Part shown: piece by piece, positions 33,237 to 40,944 of the stretch
How the letters are laid out: the number at the start of each line of letters is the position of its first letter
How positions within the stretch are numbered: position 1 is the stretch's first letter
Source of the DNA: an uncultured beta proteobacterium
GTDB taxonomy: Bacteria; Pseudomonadota; Gammaproteobacteria; Burkholderiales; Burkholderiaceae_C
Reading direction: 5' to 3'
Assembly: GCA_903876715.1 (NCBI GenBank)
Contig: CAIRBF010000266.1
Span: forward strand, 1 to 41,172
Length of the DNA: 41,172 nt
Made by a program: the position numbers and the translations under genes
Notes under the pieces: model-generated
What the model saw: the letters and a program-made list of their open reading frames with translations, nothing else
What the model was told of the DNA's origin: nothing
Databases searched by the model: none

Positions 33237-35318
33237 ATGGAAGCGACGCATCGTCCAGCGGGCCATCTGCCCGAGCCCGCCGTTCTTCCGCCGTTGGGGC
33301 GGTCGCAGGCTTCAGCCGCGAACGCCGCCGACAGCCAGGCGCTGCTCGCCACCGCCTTCGATGCCAGCCTTATCGGCCTGGTGCAGATCGACGCCGCGAC
33401 GCGGCGCCTGCTCGACGCCAACCCGGCCTTCTGCGGCCTGAGCGGCTACGAGCTGTCCGAGCTGCGCGGCCTGGACTTCGGCTGCCTGCACCCGCCCGAG
33501 GACCCGCTCGACCTGACCGTCTTCGACGCCTTGCTCGACGGCTCGGCGGCCTGCGACCTGGAGAAGCGCCTGCTGCGCAAGGACGGCACGGTCGTGTGGG
33601 CGGCGCTGAGCGGCAGCGTTGTGCGCGACGCACTGCACCGGCCGGTGCGCGTGCTGTGCATCGCCCGCGACATCACCGAGCGCCGGCAGGCGCAGGAGGC
33701 GCTGCGCGGGCGTGAGGAGCGGCTGGCCTTCCTGGTGCGCCTGAACGACCGGCTGCGCCGGCTCGACGACCCGACGCAGATCACCCCCGAGGTCGCGCGC
33801 CTGCTCTTCGAGTTCGCCGGCGTCGACGGCCTGGCCTATGCCGAGGACGGTGGCGACGGGCGGACGGTCTCGGTGACGCGTCACTCTGCCGCGGGTCGGT
33901 CAGGCACCGAGGCCCGTTACCGCTACAAAGACTACGGCCCCGAACTGCTGCAGGCCCTGCGAGCCGGGCGGACCGTCCAGCGGCCGGACATTGCGCGCGA
34001 TCCCGCGCTCAGCCCCGCGGAGAGGGCGGCACATGCCGAGTTGCAACTCGGCGCCACGGTCAGCGTGCCGCTGCTCAAGGCGGGCCGACTGCACGCGACC
34101 CTGGTCGTGCACTCACGCGTCGCCCGCGCCTGGACGCCGGGCGAGGTGGCCCTGTTCGAGGACGTGGCCGAGCGCCTGCGCGCGGACCTCGAGCGTGTGC
34201 GCGCCGAGGCTGCGCTGCGTTCGGCCCGCTCCTGGCTCGCGACCGCGCTGGCGAGCATGAACGACGCCGTCTTCATCACCGACACGCAGGGCCGCTTCCT
34301 GGAGTTCAACGAAGCCTTCGCCGCCTTCCACCGCTTCCCCGGCAAGTTGCGTGGCCCGCAGAGCGTAGGCGCGTGGCGGCGCAGGGTCGAGATCGCCCGG
34401 CCCGATGGCAGGCCCGTGCCGCCGCGGCTCGGCCCTGCGGGGCGCGCTCTGCGCGGAGAGTCGGGCAGCAATGTGGAGTACCTGCTGCGGCGCCGGGACA
34501 CGGGCGAGCGCTGGCATGGCCTGTACAGCTTCGCGCCGATCCGCGACAGCGCCGGCCGCATCGTGGGGGCCGTGGTCAGCGCCCGCGACATCGGGGAACT
34601 CAAGCGCCTGCATGCCGAGCTCGAGACCGCCCACGTCGAGCTGCAGCGCCTCGTTGCGGCCCAGGACCGGGCGCGCGAGCAGGAACGGCTGCGCATCGCG
34701 CGCGAGCTCCATGACGACCTGCAGCAGACACTGGCCGCCGTGCTGCTCGAGGTGGGCACCGCCCGCGGCGCCGACGCTGCAGCGGCCGCGCCCGTGCATG
34801 AGGCGATCGGACACATCGAGGCCCTGGCGCGCCACGCCCTGACCTCGACCCGCCGCATCATCCGCGACCTGCGCCCGCAGGCGCTGGAGGAACTGGGGCT
34901 CGTCGCGGCGCTCGAGAGCCTGGCGGCGCAGTTCTCCGGCGCCGGTGGACCTGCCTGCACGGTCGACGTCCAGGGCCTGGGACCCGTCGACGAGCCTCGC
35001 CTCGCGGCGCTGGCCACTCCGCTGTACCGCGTGACGCAGGAGGCCCTGACCAACGTCGTCAAGCACGCTGCCGCGCGCACGGTGTGCATCTTCCTGGCCC
35101 GCAGTTCGCGCGGCGCGCTGAAGCTGGCGGTGTCCGACGACGGCGTGGGTCTGCCCAAGGGTCGCACCCCGCATTCCGACGCCTTCGGGCTGGCGGGCAT
35201 GCGGGAGCGTGTGCGCGCTGTCGGCGGCACGCTGCGGCTGCGTAGCCGCGCGGGCGGGGGGACGACGGTGGAGGTGGAGATCCCGGCCGCAGTCCCGGAC
35301 GGTCAGAAGACGCCCTGA
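33237..35318 (+). CDS. PAS-GAF-PAS histidine kinase (NarL-type, HisKA_3)
   Basis: A 693-residue soluble sensor kinase. PAS 1 spans about residues 28-140 and ends in a PAC motif (ARDITERRQAQEAL). A GAF domain covers about 160-315, PAS 2 about 335-455 (NDAVFITDTQGRFLEFN). The DHp helix carries the phosphoacceptor His492 in RIARELHDDLQQTLAA, typical of HisKA_3 kinases that phosphorylate NarL/LuxR-type regulators. The HATPase domain has VTQEALTNVVKHAAA, VSDDGVGLP and GLAGMRERV. No membrane segment is seen. GGAG at 33227-33230, six bases before the ATG at 33237, sets the start; the frame is open 82 codons further up. No response regulator gene is adjacent. Its 3' end overlaps that of gdhA by 16 bases in opposite orientation. 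Confidence 0.92.
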   Translation: MEATHRPAGHLPEPAVLPPLGRSQASAANAADSQALLATAFDASLIGLVQIDAATRRLLDANPAFCGLSGYELSELRGLDFGCLHPPEDPLDLTVFDALLDGSAACDLEKRLLRKDGTVVWAALSGSVVRDALHRPVRVLCIARDITERRQAQEALRGREERLAFLVRLNDRLRRLDDPTQITPEVARLLFEFAGVDGLAYAEDGGDGRTVSVTRHSAAGRSGTEARYRYKDYGPELLQALRAGRTVQRPDIARDPALSPAERAAHAELQLGATVSVPLLKAGRLHATLVVHSRVARAWTPGEVALFEDVAERLRADLERVRAEAALRSARSWLATALASMNDAVFITDTQGRFLEFNEAFAAFHRFPGKLRGPQSVGAWRRRVEIARPDGRPVPPRLGPAGRALRGESGSNVEYLLRRRDTGERWHGLYSFAPIRDSAGRIVGAVVSARDIGELKRLHAELETAHVELQRLVAAQDRAREQERLRIARELHDDLQQTLAAVLLEVGTARGADAAAAAPVHEAIGHIEALARHALTSTRRIIRDLRPQALEELGLVAALESLAAQFSGAGGPACTVDVQGLGPVDEPRLAALATPLYRVTQEALTNVVKHAAARTVCIFLARSSRGALKLAVSDDGVGLPKGRTPHSDAFGLAGMRERVRAVGGTLRLRSRAGGGTTVEVEIPAAVPDGQKTP

Positions 35319-36646
35319 TCCCGCATCGCCTGGGCCACCTTCACGAAGCCCGCGATGTTGGCGCCGGCCAGGTAGTCGACGCAGCCGTCGGCGCGCCGGC
35401 CATGGCGCACGCAGTGCCCGTGGATGTCGACCATGATGCCGCGCAGGCGGGCGTCGACCTCGTCGGCGCTCCACGACAGGCGCTGCGCGTTCTGGCTCAT
35501 CTCCAGACCCGAGGTCGCCACGCCGCCGGCGTTGCTGGCCTTGCCGGGCGCGTACAGCGTGCCCGCCTGGACGAAGACCGTGACGGCCTCCAGGGTGGCC
35601 GGCATGTTGGCGCCCTCGGCCACGCAGCGCACGCCCTGGGCCACCAGGCTTCTCGCGTCGGCCTCGTCGAGCTCGTTCTGGGTCGCGCACGGCAGGGCGA
35701 TGTCGGTGGGCACGTGCCAGGGCCGGCGGCCGGCGTCGAAGCGCAGGCCGTGCTCGGCGGCGAAGGCCGACAGGCGCCCGCGGTGCTCGTTCTTCCATGC
35801 CATGACCGCCGTCAACTGGCGCTCGGAAAGCCCCTCGGGGTGGACGAGCGTGCCCTCGGAGTCCGACAGCGTGATCACCCGGGCGCCGAGGGCGAGCGAC
35901 TTGCGCGCCGCGTGCTGGGCGACGTTGCCCGCCCCGGAGATCGACACGCGCAGGCCCTCGAAGCCCAGGCGCTCGCGGCGCAGCATCTCCTGGACGAAGT
36001 ACACCAGTCCGTAGCCGGTGGCTTCGGGCCGCATCAGGCTGCCGCCCCAGCCTGGGCCCTTGCCGGTGAAGACGCAGCCGGCGTGGTTGGCGAGCTTCTT
36101 CATCATGCCGGCCATGAAGCCGACCTCGCGCGCGCCCACGCCGATGTCGCCCGCCGGCACGTCGGTGTCCGGGCCGAGGTGGCGGTGCAGCTCCAGCATC
36201 AGCGCCTGGCAAAAGCGCATCACCTCGCCCTCGCTGCGGCCCCTGGGGTCGAAGTCCGAGCCGCCCTTGCCCCCGCCCAGCGGCAGCGTCGTCAGCGCGT
36301 TCTTCAGCGTCTGCTCGAAGGCGAGGAACTTCAGCACCGACAGGTTCACCGAGGGGTGGAAGCGCATGCCGCCCTTGTAGGGGCCGAGGGCGGCGTTGTG
36401 CTGGACGCGCCAGGCCCGGTTGACGTGGGTGCGGCCTTGATCGTCCACCCAGGTGACGCGGAACTGGATCATGCGGTCGGGCTCGACCAGACGTTCCAGC
36501 AGCGCGTGGTCGGCGTGGCCCGGGTTCTGTGCGATGAAGGGCCACAGGCTGGCCATGACCTCGCGCACGGCCTGCAGGAACTCGGGCTGGTGCGGGTCGC
36601 GTGCGGCCACCTGGGCCAGGAAGGTCTCGAGCGGGGGCAGGCTCAT
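35303..36646 (-). CDS. gdhA: NADP-specific glutamate dehydrogenase
   Basis: The 447-residue length and sequence match the hexameric NADP-type enzyme, which makes glutamate from 2-oxoglutarate and ammonia. The glutamate-site Lys pair lies in GPYKGGMRF and LPLGGGKGGSDFDPRG, the catalytic Asp in VPAGDIGVG, and the nucleotide-binding ISGAGNVAQHAA in the second domain. The ATG at 36646 overlaps the TetR gene's TGA (ATGA), so the two are translated from one mRNA. This is unusual for gdhA and suggests that the TetR protein governs it. It converges on the histidine kinase gene with a 16-base overlap. Confidence 0.95.
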   Translation of the reverse strand: MSLPPLETFLAQVAARDPHQPEFLQAVREVMASLWPFIAQNPGHADHALLERLVEPDRMIQFRVTWVDDQGRTHVNRAWRVQHNAALGPYKGGMRFHPSVNLSVLKFLAFEQTLKNALTTLPLGGGKGGSDFDPRGRSEGEVMRFCQALMLELHRHLGPDTDVPAGDIGVGAREVGFMAGMMKKLANHAGCVFTGKGPGWGGSLMRPEATGYGLVYFVQEMLRRERLGFEGLRVSISGAGNVAQHAARKSLALGARVITLSDSEGTLVHPEGLSERQLTAVMAWKNEHRGRLSAFAAEHGLRFDAGRRPWHVPTDIALPCATQNELDEADARSLVAQGVRCVAEGANMPATLEAVTVFVQAGTLYAPGKASNAGGVATSGLEMSQNAQRLSWSADEVDARLRGIMVDIHGHCVRHGRRADGCVDYLAGANIAGFVKVAQAMRDQGVF

Positions 36647-37308
36647 GGGGTCGGGGCGGGCGCGGGCAGCGCGCGGTCGAGGATGCTGGCGATGACGCCT
36701 TCCCGAACGGCTTGCGGCAGTTCCAGCAGCGGCCGCAGCCGCCCCGCCACCAGCAGGTCGGCCAGGCCGTGCGCCACGGCCCAGGCGGCCGCGACGTCGG
36801 TCAGCGCGGCGGGATCCGACGGTGCGCAGGACGCGCGGCCGGTCACGGCAGCCACGTGGCGCGCGAGGTCGTCGAAGGCCGCCTCGGCGGCGGACTTCAG
36901 CGGCGCGCGGCCGAAGTCCGTGCGGTCGGAGCCGAACATCAGCCGGAACAAGGCCGGGTATTCCAGCGCGAAGTCGATGTAACCCTGGCCCGAGGCCGTC
37001 ATCTGCGCCCGGGGGGAGGGCTCGGCGCGGCGGCGGAAGTCCTGCTGCCGGGCGACGAAGCGCTCGAAGCCGCGCGCCGCGATCGCGTTCAACAGGCCGT
37101 TGGCGTCGCCGAAGTGGTGCGCCGGCGCCGCGTGGCTCACGCCCGCGCGCTTGGCCACGCCGCGCAGCGAGAAGCCCTCGATCCCCTTCTCGACCAGTTC
37201 CGCCTCGCCTGCGGTGAGCAAGGCGGCGGCCAGGTCGCCATGGTGGTAGCGGCGCCCGGCGCGGTCGGTGGCCTGGTCGGGGTCGCGCGCGGGGGCGGGG
37301 GTCTTCAT
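36643..37308 (-). CDS. TetR/AcrR-family regulator
   Basis: A 221-residue regulator. The helix-turn-helix is FSLRGVAKRAGVSHAAPAHHFGD (about residues 46-68), followed by an all-helical TetR_C domain with YPALFRLMFGSDR. The opening RRYHHGDLAAALLTAGEAEL is a TetR_N hallmark of the YerO/AcrR-like branch. ATG at 37308 is chosen over one 34 codons upstream whose extra sequence is not family-like. It precedes and is coupled to gdhA. A perfect 12-base palindrome (TGCCGATCGGCA, 37368-37379) lies 60 bases upstream and is a good operator candidate. Confidence 0.88.
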   Translation of the reverse strand: MKTPAPARDPDQATDRAGRRYHHGDLAAALLTAGEAELVEKGIEGFSLRGVAKRAGVSHAAPAHHFGDANGLLNAIAARGFERFVARQQDFRRRAEPSPRAQMTASGQGYIDFALEYPALFRLMFGSDRTDFGRAPLKSAAEAAFDDLARHVAAVTGRASCAPSDPAALTDVAAAWAVAHGLADLLVAGRLRPLLELPQAVREGVIASILDRALPAPAPTP

Positions 37309-37367
37309 CAGCGGTCCCGATGATGCGGTCCGAAAGCCGTGATGGTGAATTTTGCACCGCACAGATT

Positions 37368-37379
37368 TGCCGATCGGCA
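37368..37379. promoter_or_regulatory. Palindrome upstream of tetR-gdhA, candidate operator
   Basis: TGCCGATCGGCA is a perfect 12-base palindrome about 60 bases before the TetR start, in the 132-base gap between the IclR and TetR genes. TetR proteins bind such symmetric sites and usually repress their own operon. A high-GC genome makes GC palindromes fairly common, so this is a candidate only. Confidence 0.4.
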
Positions 37380-37440
37380 GCCGCAGGTCATCGCGCGCCC
37401 CGGGCCGCACCCGCCCGGCGCGGGCCGAGACGGGGGAACG

Positions 37441-38202
37441 CTAGGGACGCGTGCCCTCGCCCGCGGGCTGGGCGCCGCCAATCTGCCGCGACAGCGACTG
37501 CGCCGCCTGCTTGACGATGGACTTGTAGTCCGGCACGTGCGGCTCGAAACGGTTGAGGATGCCGGCGAGCACCAGCGCGCCGAGGAACTCGCGGTTCGGT
37601 CCGAGCACCGCCGCGGCGACACTCGCCACGTCGGGGTCGCGGTCGCCCAGGGTGGCGGTGACACCCTCGCGCTCGATCTCACCGGCCTGCGGCGTGGCGC
37701 GGCCGAGGTGGTAGGCCACGATGTGCCCGCCCGCGCCCTTCCCGATGGGCGAGTGCTCGCCTTCCTCGACATGACTGCGCGCCGTGCGCGGCGAGTTGAC
37801 ACGGTACAGGCACATGCGCTCGCCGCCGTGCGGGACCCAGAACGAGGCGCTTTCCTGGGTCAGGGACACCAGCGCCTCGAGCACCGGCCGCACGTGCTGC
37901 TCGAGGTCGAGGTTCTGGCGGAACACATTGCCCAGGCGCCACAGGGCCGGGCCGAGATGGAAATGGCCCGAGGCGTCGCGCTGCAGGTGCCCGAAGCGCT
38001 CGAGCGAGACTGACAGTCGCAGCACGGTCGCCTTGGACAGCCCCACGCGGGCCGACAGGTCCTTCAGCGCCAGGCCGCCGCCCCCGTGGCCGAGCACGTC
38101 CAGGATGGCCAGGCCGCGCTCGAGTGCGGTCACGCCGACGCGCTCGTCAGCGGGCTCGGCGGCGGCGTCGTCGCCGGGGCTGCCATTGCTCGTCAGTGTC
38201 AT
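37441..38202 (-). CDS. IclR-family transcriptional regulator
   Basis: A 253-residue IclR protein. The N-terminal winged helix reads TALERGLAILDVLGHG, then LKDLSARVGLSKATVLRLSVSLERFGHL. The C-terminal effector domain has LTQESASFWVPHGGERMCLYRV and GKGAGGHIVAYHLG. IclR regulators typically control degradation operons next door and sense small acids. It lies 67 bases downstream of the first arginase-fold gene on the same strand and is probably the regulator of the arginase-fold array. The ATG at 38202 (MTLTSNG) is used; the further frame upstream overlaps the arginase gene. Confidence 0.9.
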   Translation of the reverse strand: MTLTSNGSPGDDAAAEPADERVGVTALERGLAILDVLGHGGGGLALKDLSARVGLSKATVLRLSVSLERFGHLQRDASGHFHLGPALWRLGNVFRQNLDLEQHVRPVLEALVSLTQESASFWVPHGGERMCLYRVNSPRTARSHVEEGEHSPIGKGAGGHIVAYHLGRATPQAGEIEREGVTATLGDRDPDVASVAAAVLGPNREFLGALVLAGILNRFEPHVPDYKSIVKQAAQSLSRQIGGAQPAGEGTRP

Positions 38203-38269
38203 GTCCAAGCGGAACCTCGGCGCTGTGTGGGTCGGCGGGGTCGCAAGGCTGCGGCCGGAGGGGATTGTC

Positions 38270-39268
38270 TCAGTCCGGCACGCGCTCGAACAGGCGCCCA
38301 CGCAGCACTTCGGCCAGCAGCCGCGCCGCGATGCGCTCGGAGCGGCCGCTCGGATCGAGCGGCGGGGAGACCTCGACCAGGTCCACGCCGCACAGCGGGG
38401 CCGTCGACAGCACCGTCATCAGATCCAGGTATTGGCGCGGGGTGATTTCGCTGTGCACGATCGAGCCTGTGCCGGGCAGGAAGCCGGCGTCGAGCGCATC
38501 GATGTCCAGGCTGAGGTAGAGGTGGTCGCAGCCTGCCAGCGCGTGTGCCAGCGCGCGTCGCCCGACTTCCGCCGCGCCGAGCCGGTGCACGTCGGCGGCC
38601 GAGAAGATGAGCCCGCCGGCCGACTCGATCTCCTCGACGTCCTTGCCGTCGACCCAGCCGGCGATGCCGATCCACACCATGCGCGACACGTCGATGTTCG
38701 GCAGCTCGGACACGCGGCGCGCGTTGGTGGCGTGGTTGTGCGTGCCCCAGGCCGCAAGCCGGTGGCCGAAGTCGAGGTGGCCGTCGACCTGGATGAAGCC
38801 GATGCGCGCGGCCGGATCGCGCCGCGCGAGCGCCTGCGACACCCCGAGTGCGGCCGGATAGCCGTTGTAGTGGTCGCCCCCGACCGCCACCGGCAGGCCC
38901 CCGCGCTCGGCGATGGCGGCCGTGAGGTCGGCGATCGCGCGCGTCGTGGCGGCGACGTCCAGCGGGTCGATGCGGGCATCACCCACGTCCACGCGCGTGC
39001 CCGCCGGCCGCAGCCGCAAGCAGTTCTGGCTGCGGGTGTCGTACACGCCTTGCGGTGACGCCGCGAGCCAGGCGCTGGCCAGGCGCGAGGTCTCGTGCCG
39101 CAGCGCCCGCGGGCCGAACCGGGCGCCGATGCGGCTGGAGTGTGTGGCGTCCGAGGGCATGCCGACGAAGGCCAGCATGCCCGCCTGCACGGCTTCCACC
39201 GCAGCGCGAGGGGCGCCGAAGAAGCTCGACAGCGGCGTGGAGAACAAGATCGGCGCGTGCATGGTCAT
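38270..39268 (-). CDS. Ureohydrolase (arginase/agmatinase family), all metal ligands present
   Basis: A 332-residue arginase-fold enzyme. All six Mn ligands are present: H133 in GGDHY, D162/H164/D166 in VDGHLDFG, and D255/D257 in SLDIDALDAGF. The N-terminal MPSDATHSSRIGARFGPRALR is the conserved substrate-loop region. The family hydrolyses guanidino compounds (arginine, agmatine, guanidinobutyrate and others) to urea plus an amine; the guanidino specificity loop WGTHNHATNARRVSE is unlike classical agmatinases, so the substrate is open. Three further arginase-fold genes lie upstream on the same strand. It begins 24 bases after the stop of the next one and precedes the IclR regulator. Confidence 0.88.
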   Translation of the reverse strand: MTMHAPILFSTPLSSFFGAPRAAVEAVQAGMLAFVGMPSDATHSSRIGARFGPRALRHETSRLASAWLAASPQGVYDTRSQNCLRLRPAGTRVDVGDARIDPLDVAATTRAIADLTAAIAERGGLPVAVGGDHYNGYPAALGVSQALARRDPAARIGFIQVDGHLDFGHRLAAWGTHNHATNARRVSELPNIDVSRMVWIGIAGWVDGKDVEEIESAGGLIFSAADVHRLGAAEVGRRALAHALAGCDHLYLSLDIDALDAGFLPGTGSIVHSEITPRQYLDLMTVLSTAPLCGVDLVEVSPPLDPSGRSERIAARLLAEVLRGRLFERVPD

Positions 39269-39292
39269 CTCGACGGTGGCGGGCTCAGCCTC

Positions 39293-40174
39293 TCAGCCTG
39301 CCGCCCGCTGGGCGGGCAGGCAGCGGTACAGCAAGTCGAGCAGCGCGGTGAGGATCAGGCGCTGACCGGTCTTGACGGTGGACAGGCCGCTGCGCGTCGC
39401 CTCGAGCCCGGTGACCGCGAATCCGGCCAGCGGCAGGTGTCCGAGCGACGCGATCACCGGCCGCAGCTCGCGCAGGCCGAGGGCGTCGAAGGGTGCGTGC
39501 TCGTGCATGCCGTGCCAGTGCGCGGCCAGCACCGACAGGTCCAGCACGACGAAGCTGCGCCGGCCGCGCGTGGCTGCGGCCAGCCGCTCGTCGAGTGCAT
39601 CGTCGACCCCCAGGTGCTGCCTGGTCCGGCGTGGCGCTGCGCCCGCTGATTCGGCTGGTCCCGCCGCCGGGCCTGGATCGGTCAGGGCTTGCGGGGCGCC
39701 GGCGCCCAGCCACAGCGCAGGCGTGCCGGGCGGCGCGCTCGGGGACGGCCCGCCCAACTGCACCAGCGCGGGTCCTGCCGGCTGTCCGCGTGCCAGCCCA
39801 TCCAGCGCTGGCGGCACGATGTCGAGGTCGCCGCCCAGCAGCAGCGGCAGGGCGCCGCGCGCGGCGATGGCCGACGCGGCGGTGCCGATGGCGTCGTCGG
39901 CCGCGCCGCGGTCCAGTCCCTCGAGGCACAGGTCGCCCAGGTCCACCAGACCGCCTGACATCAGGCCGCCTTCCAGGACGCGCCGCCGGTCGATGTCCAT
40001 GGCCGCCTGCATGTTGGCGCTGAAGTGCGAGCCGAAGTAGGCCGAGGTCTCGCGCAGCGCCGTCGGGCCGAAGCGCGTCTGCCGTGCGCTGCCGCGCCGG
40101 CTGTCAAGTGGCACGCCCAGCGCCGCGACCATGCCCGGGCGCAGGTCGGCCAGCGTGACGACCGGTGCGCGCAT
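39293..40174 (-). CDS. Arginase-fold paralogue lacking metal ligands
   Basis: A 293-residue protein of the arginase fold, recognisable by its N-terminus (ADLRPGMVAALGVPLDSRRGSARQTRFGPTALRE) and by GGDLD at 114-118. The ligand His is L117, the DxHxD segment is replaced by a Gly/Pro/Ser stretch (about 139-149), and only D212 of the later pair remains in VLDLSVLAA. So it should not hydrolyse guanidino groups by the normal dinuclear mechanism. It has the same arrangement as the neighbours and is likely a non-catalytic partner or binding protein. Start is uncertain: ATG at 40174 is used; the ATG at 40195 (MAGRLSF) is an alternative. Whether it is evolving to a new job or decaying cannot be told, but its frame is fully intact. 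Confidence 0.7.
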   Translation of the reverse strand: MRAPVVTLADLRPGMVAALGVPLDSRRGSARQTRFGPTALRETSAYFGSHFSANMQAAMDIDRRRVLEGGLMSGGLVDLGDLCLEGLDRGAADDAIGTAASAIAARGALPLLLGGDLDIVPPALDGLARGQPAGPALVQLGGPSPSAPPGTPALWLGAGAPQALTDPGPAAGPAESAGAAPRRTRQHLGVDDALDERLAAATRGRRSFVVLDLSVLAAHWHGMHEHAPFDALGLRELRPVIASLGHLPLAGFAVTGLEATRSGLSTVKTGQRLILTALLDLLYRCLPAQRAAG

Positions 40175-40215
40175 GAACGACAACCGTCCGGCCATCCGCG
40201 GCAGCGGCGCGGTCC

Positions 40216-40944
40216 TCAGCGGCACGGTGCCTCCGCGCGCCACAGCAGCCCGGCCAGCGCCTCCAGCACCCGGGATGCGAACGCCGTCTCGGCGCGTGCC
40301 GAGACGTCGAGTTCGGCGGCGAGTCCGGTCAGGTGGGCCGCACGCACCCGGCACGCGGGCAGGGCACCGACGGCCTCGATCAGGCGCGATCTCGCGCCCC
40401 GACCGGCGGCCGGATCAAGCGCGGGCGCGAGGTCGACCGTGACGAAGAGATCGGCTTGCGCAGTCGCTCGAGCGTCGGCCGCACCGGCGCCGGGCAGCGT
40501 CAGCGGTCGCAGATCCCGGGCCCCGTCGGCATGGCGTGCGGCTTCGATCGCGATCCCGTCCAGGTCGGCGGACCCGCCGACGACAACGAAGCGCGCGCCG
40601 CTGCTCAGCAGGGCCGTGAACTGCCGCAGCAGCGCCTCACGCTGGCGCGGTGGCTCGAGCGGAAAGACGTTCAGGTCGCCAAGGTCGAGCAGGCGCCCGC
40701 GATGCCTGCCCGTGACCTCAGGAGCACGCGCTCCCATGCCGAAGGCCGGGCGGCTGGCGTAGCGGATCTGCCGTGCTGCGAACCGCGCGCCAAAGCCGCG
40801 GTTGTCGCCGTGGTCGAGGAACAGGCCGACCAGGGCGATGTCGCCTGGGCGGAGATCCTCGAGGTCGCCCGTCGGCAGGCCGAGGAAGCTGGCGGGCGCG
40901 CGCAGCGCCGGCGCGGCCCCGTCAATCGCAGGCGGGGCGCTCAT
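40216..40944 (-). CDS. Second arginase-fold paralogue lacking metal ligands
   Basis: A 242-residue protein. EDLRPGDIALVGLFLDHGDNRGFGARFAARQIRY matches the N-terminal pattern of its neighbour and of the active enzyme (DLRPG, GARF and IR). GGSAD (123-127) stands where GGDH is expected, no DxHxD is seen, and VDLAPALDP (170-178) has lost the DxD form. It is shorter than the other members. The ATG at 40944 overlaps the stop of the upstream arginase-fold gene (ATGA), so they are coupled. With the intact frame and coupling it is probably a real, non-catalytic component rather than debris. Confidence 0.68.
   Translation of the reverse strand: MSAPPAIDGAAPALRAPASFLGLPTGDLEDLRPGDIALVGLFLDHGDNRGFGARFAARQIRYASRPAFGMGARAPEVTGRHRGRLLDLGDLNVFPLEPPRQREALLRQFTALLSSGARFVVVGGSADLDGIAIEAARHADGARDLRPLTLPGAGAADARATAQADLFVTVDLAPALDPAAGRGARSRLIEAVGALPACRVRAAHLTGLAAELDVSARAETAFASRVLEALAGLLWRAEAPCR

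Noticed and set aside
40175-40354. Longer start for the arginase-fold gene at 39293
   Set aside because: The upstream part overlaps the next gene's end in another frame and is a proline/arginine-rich shadow; DLRPG near the start fits the paralogue.
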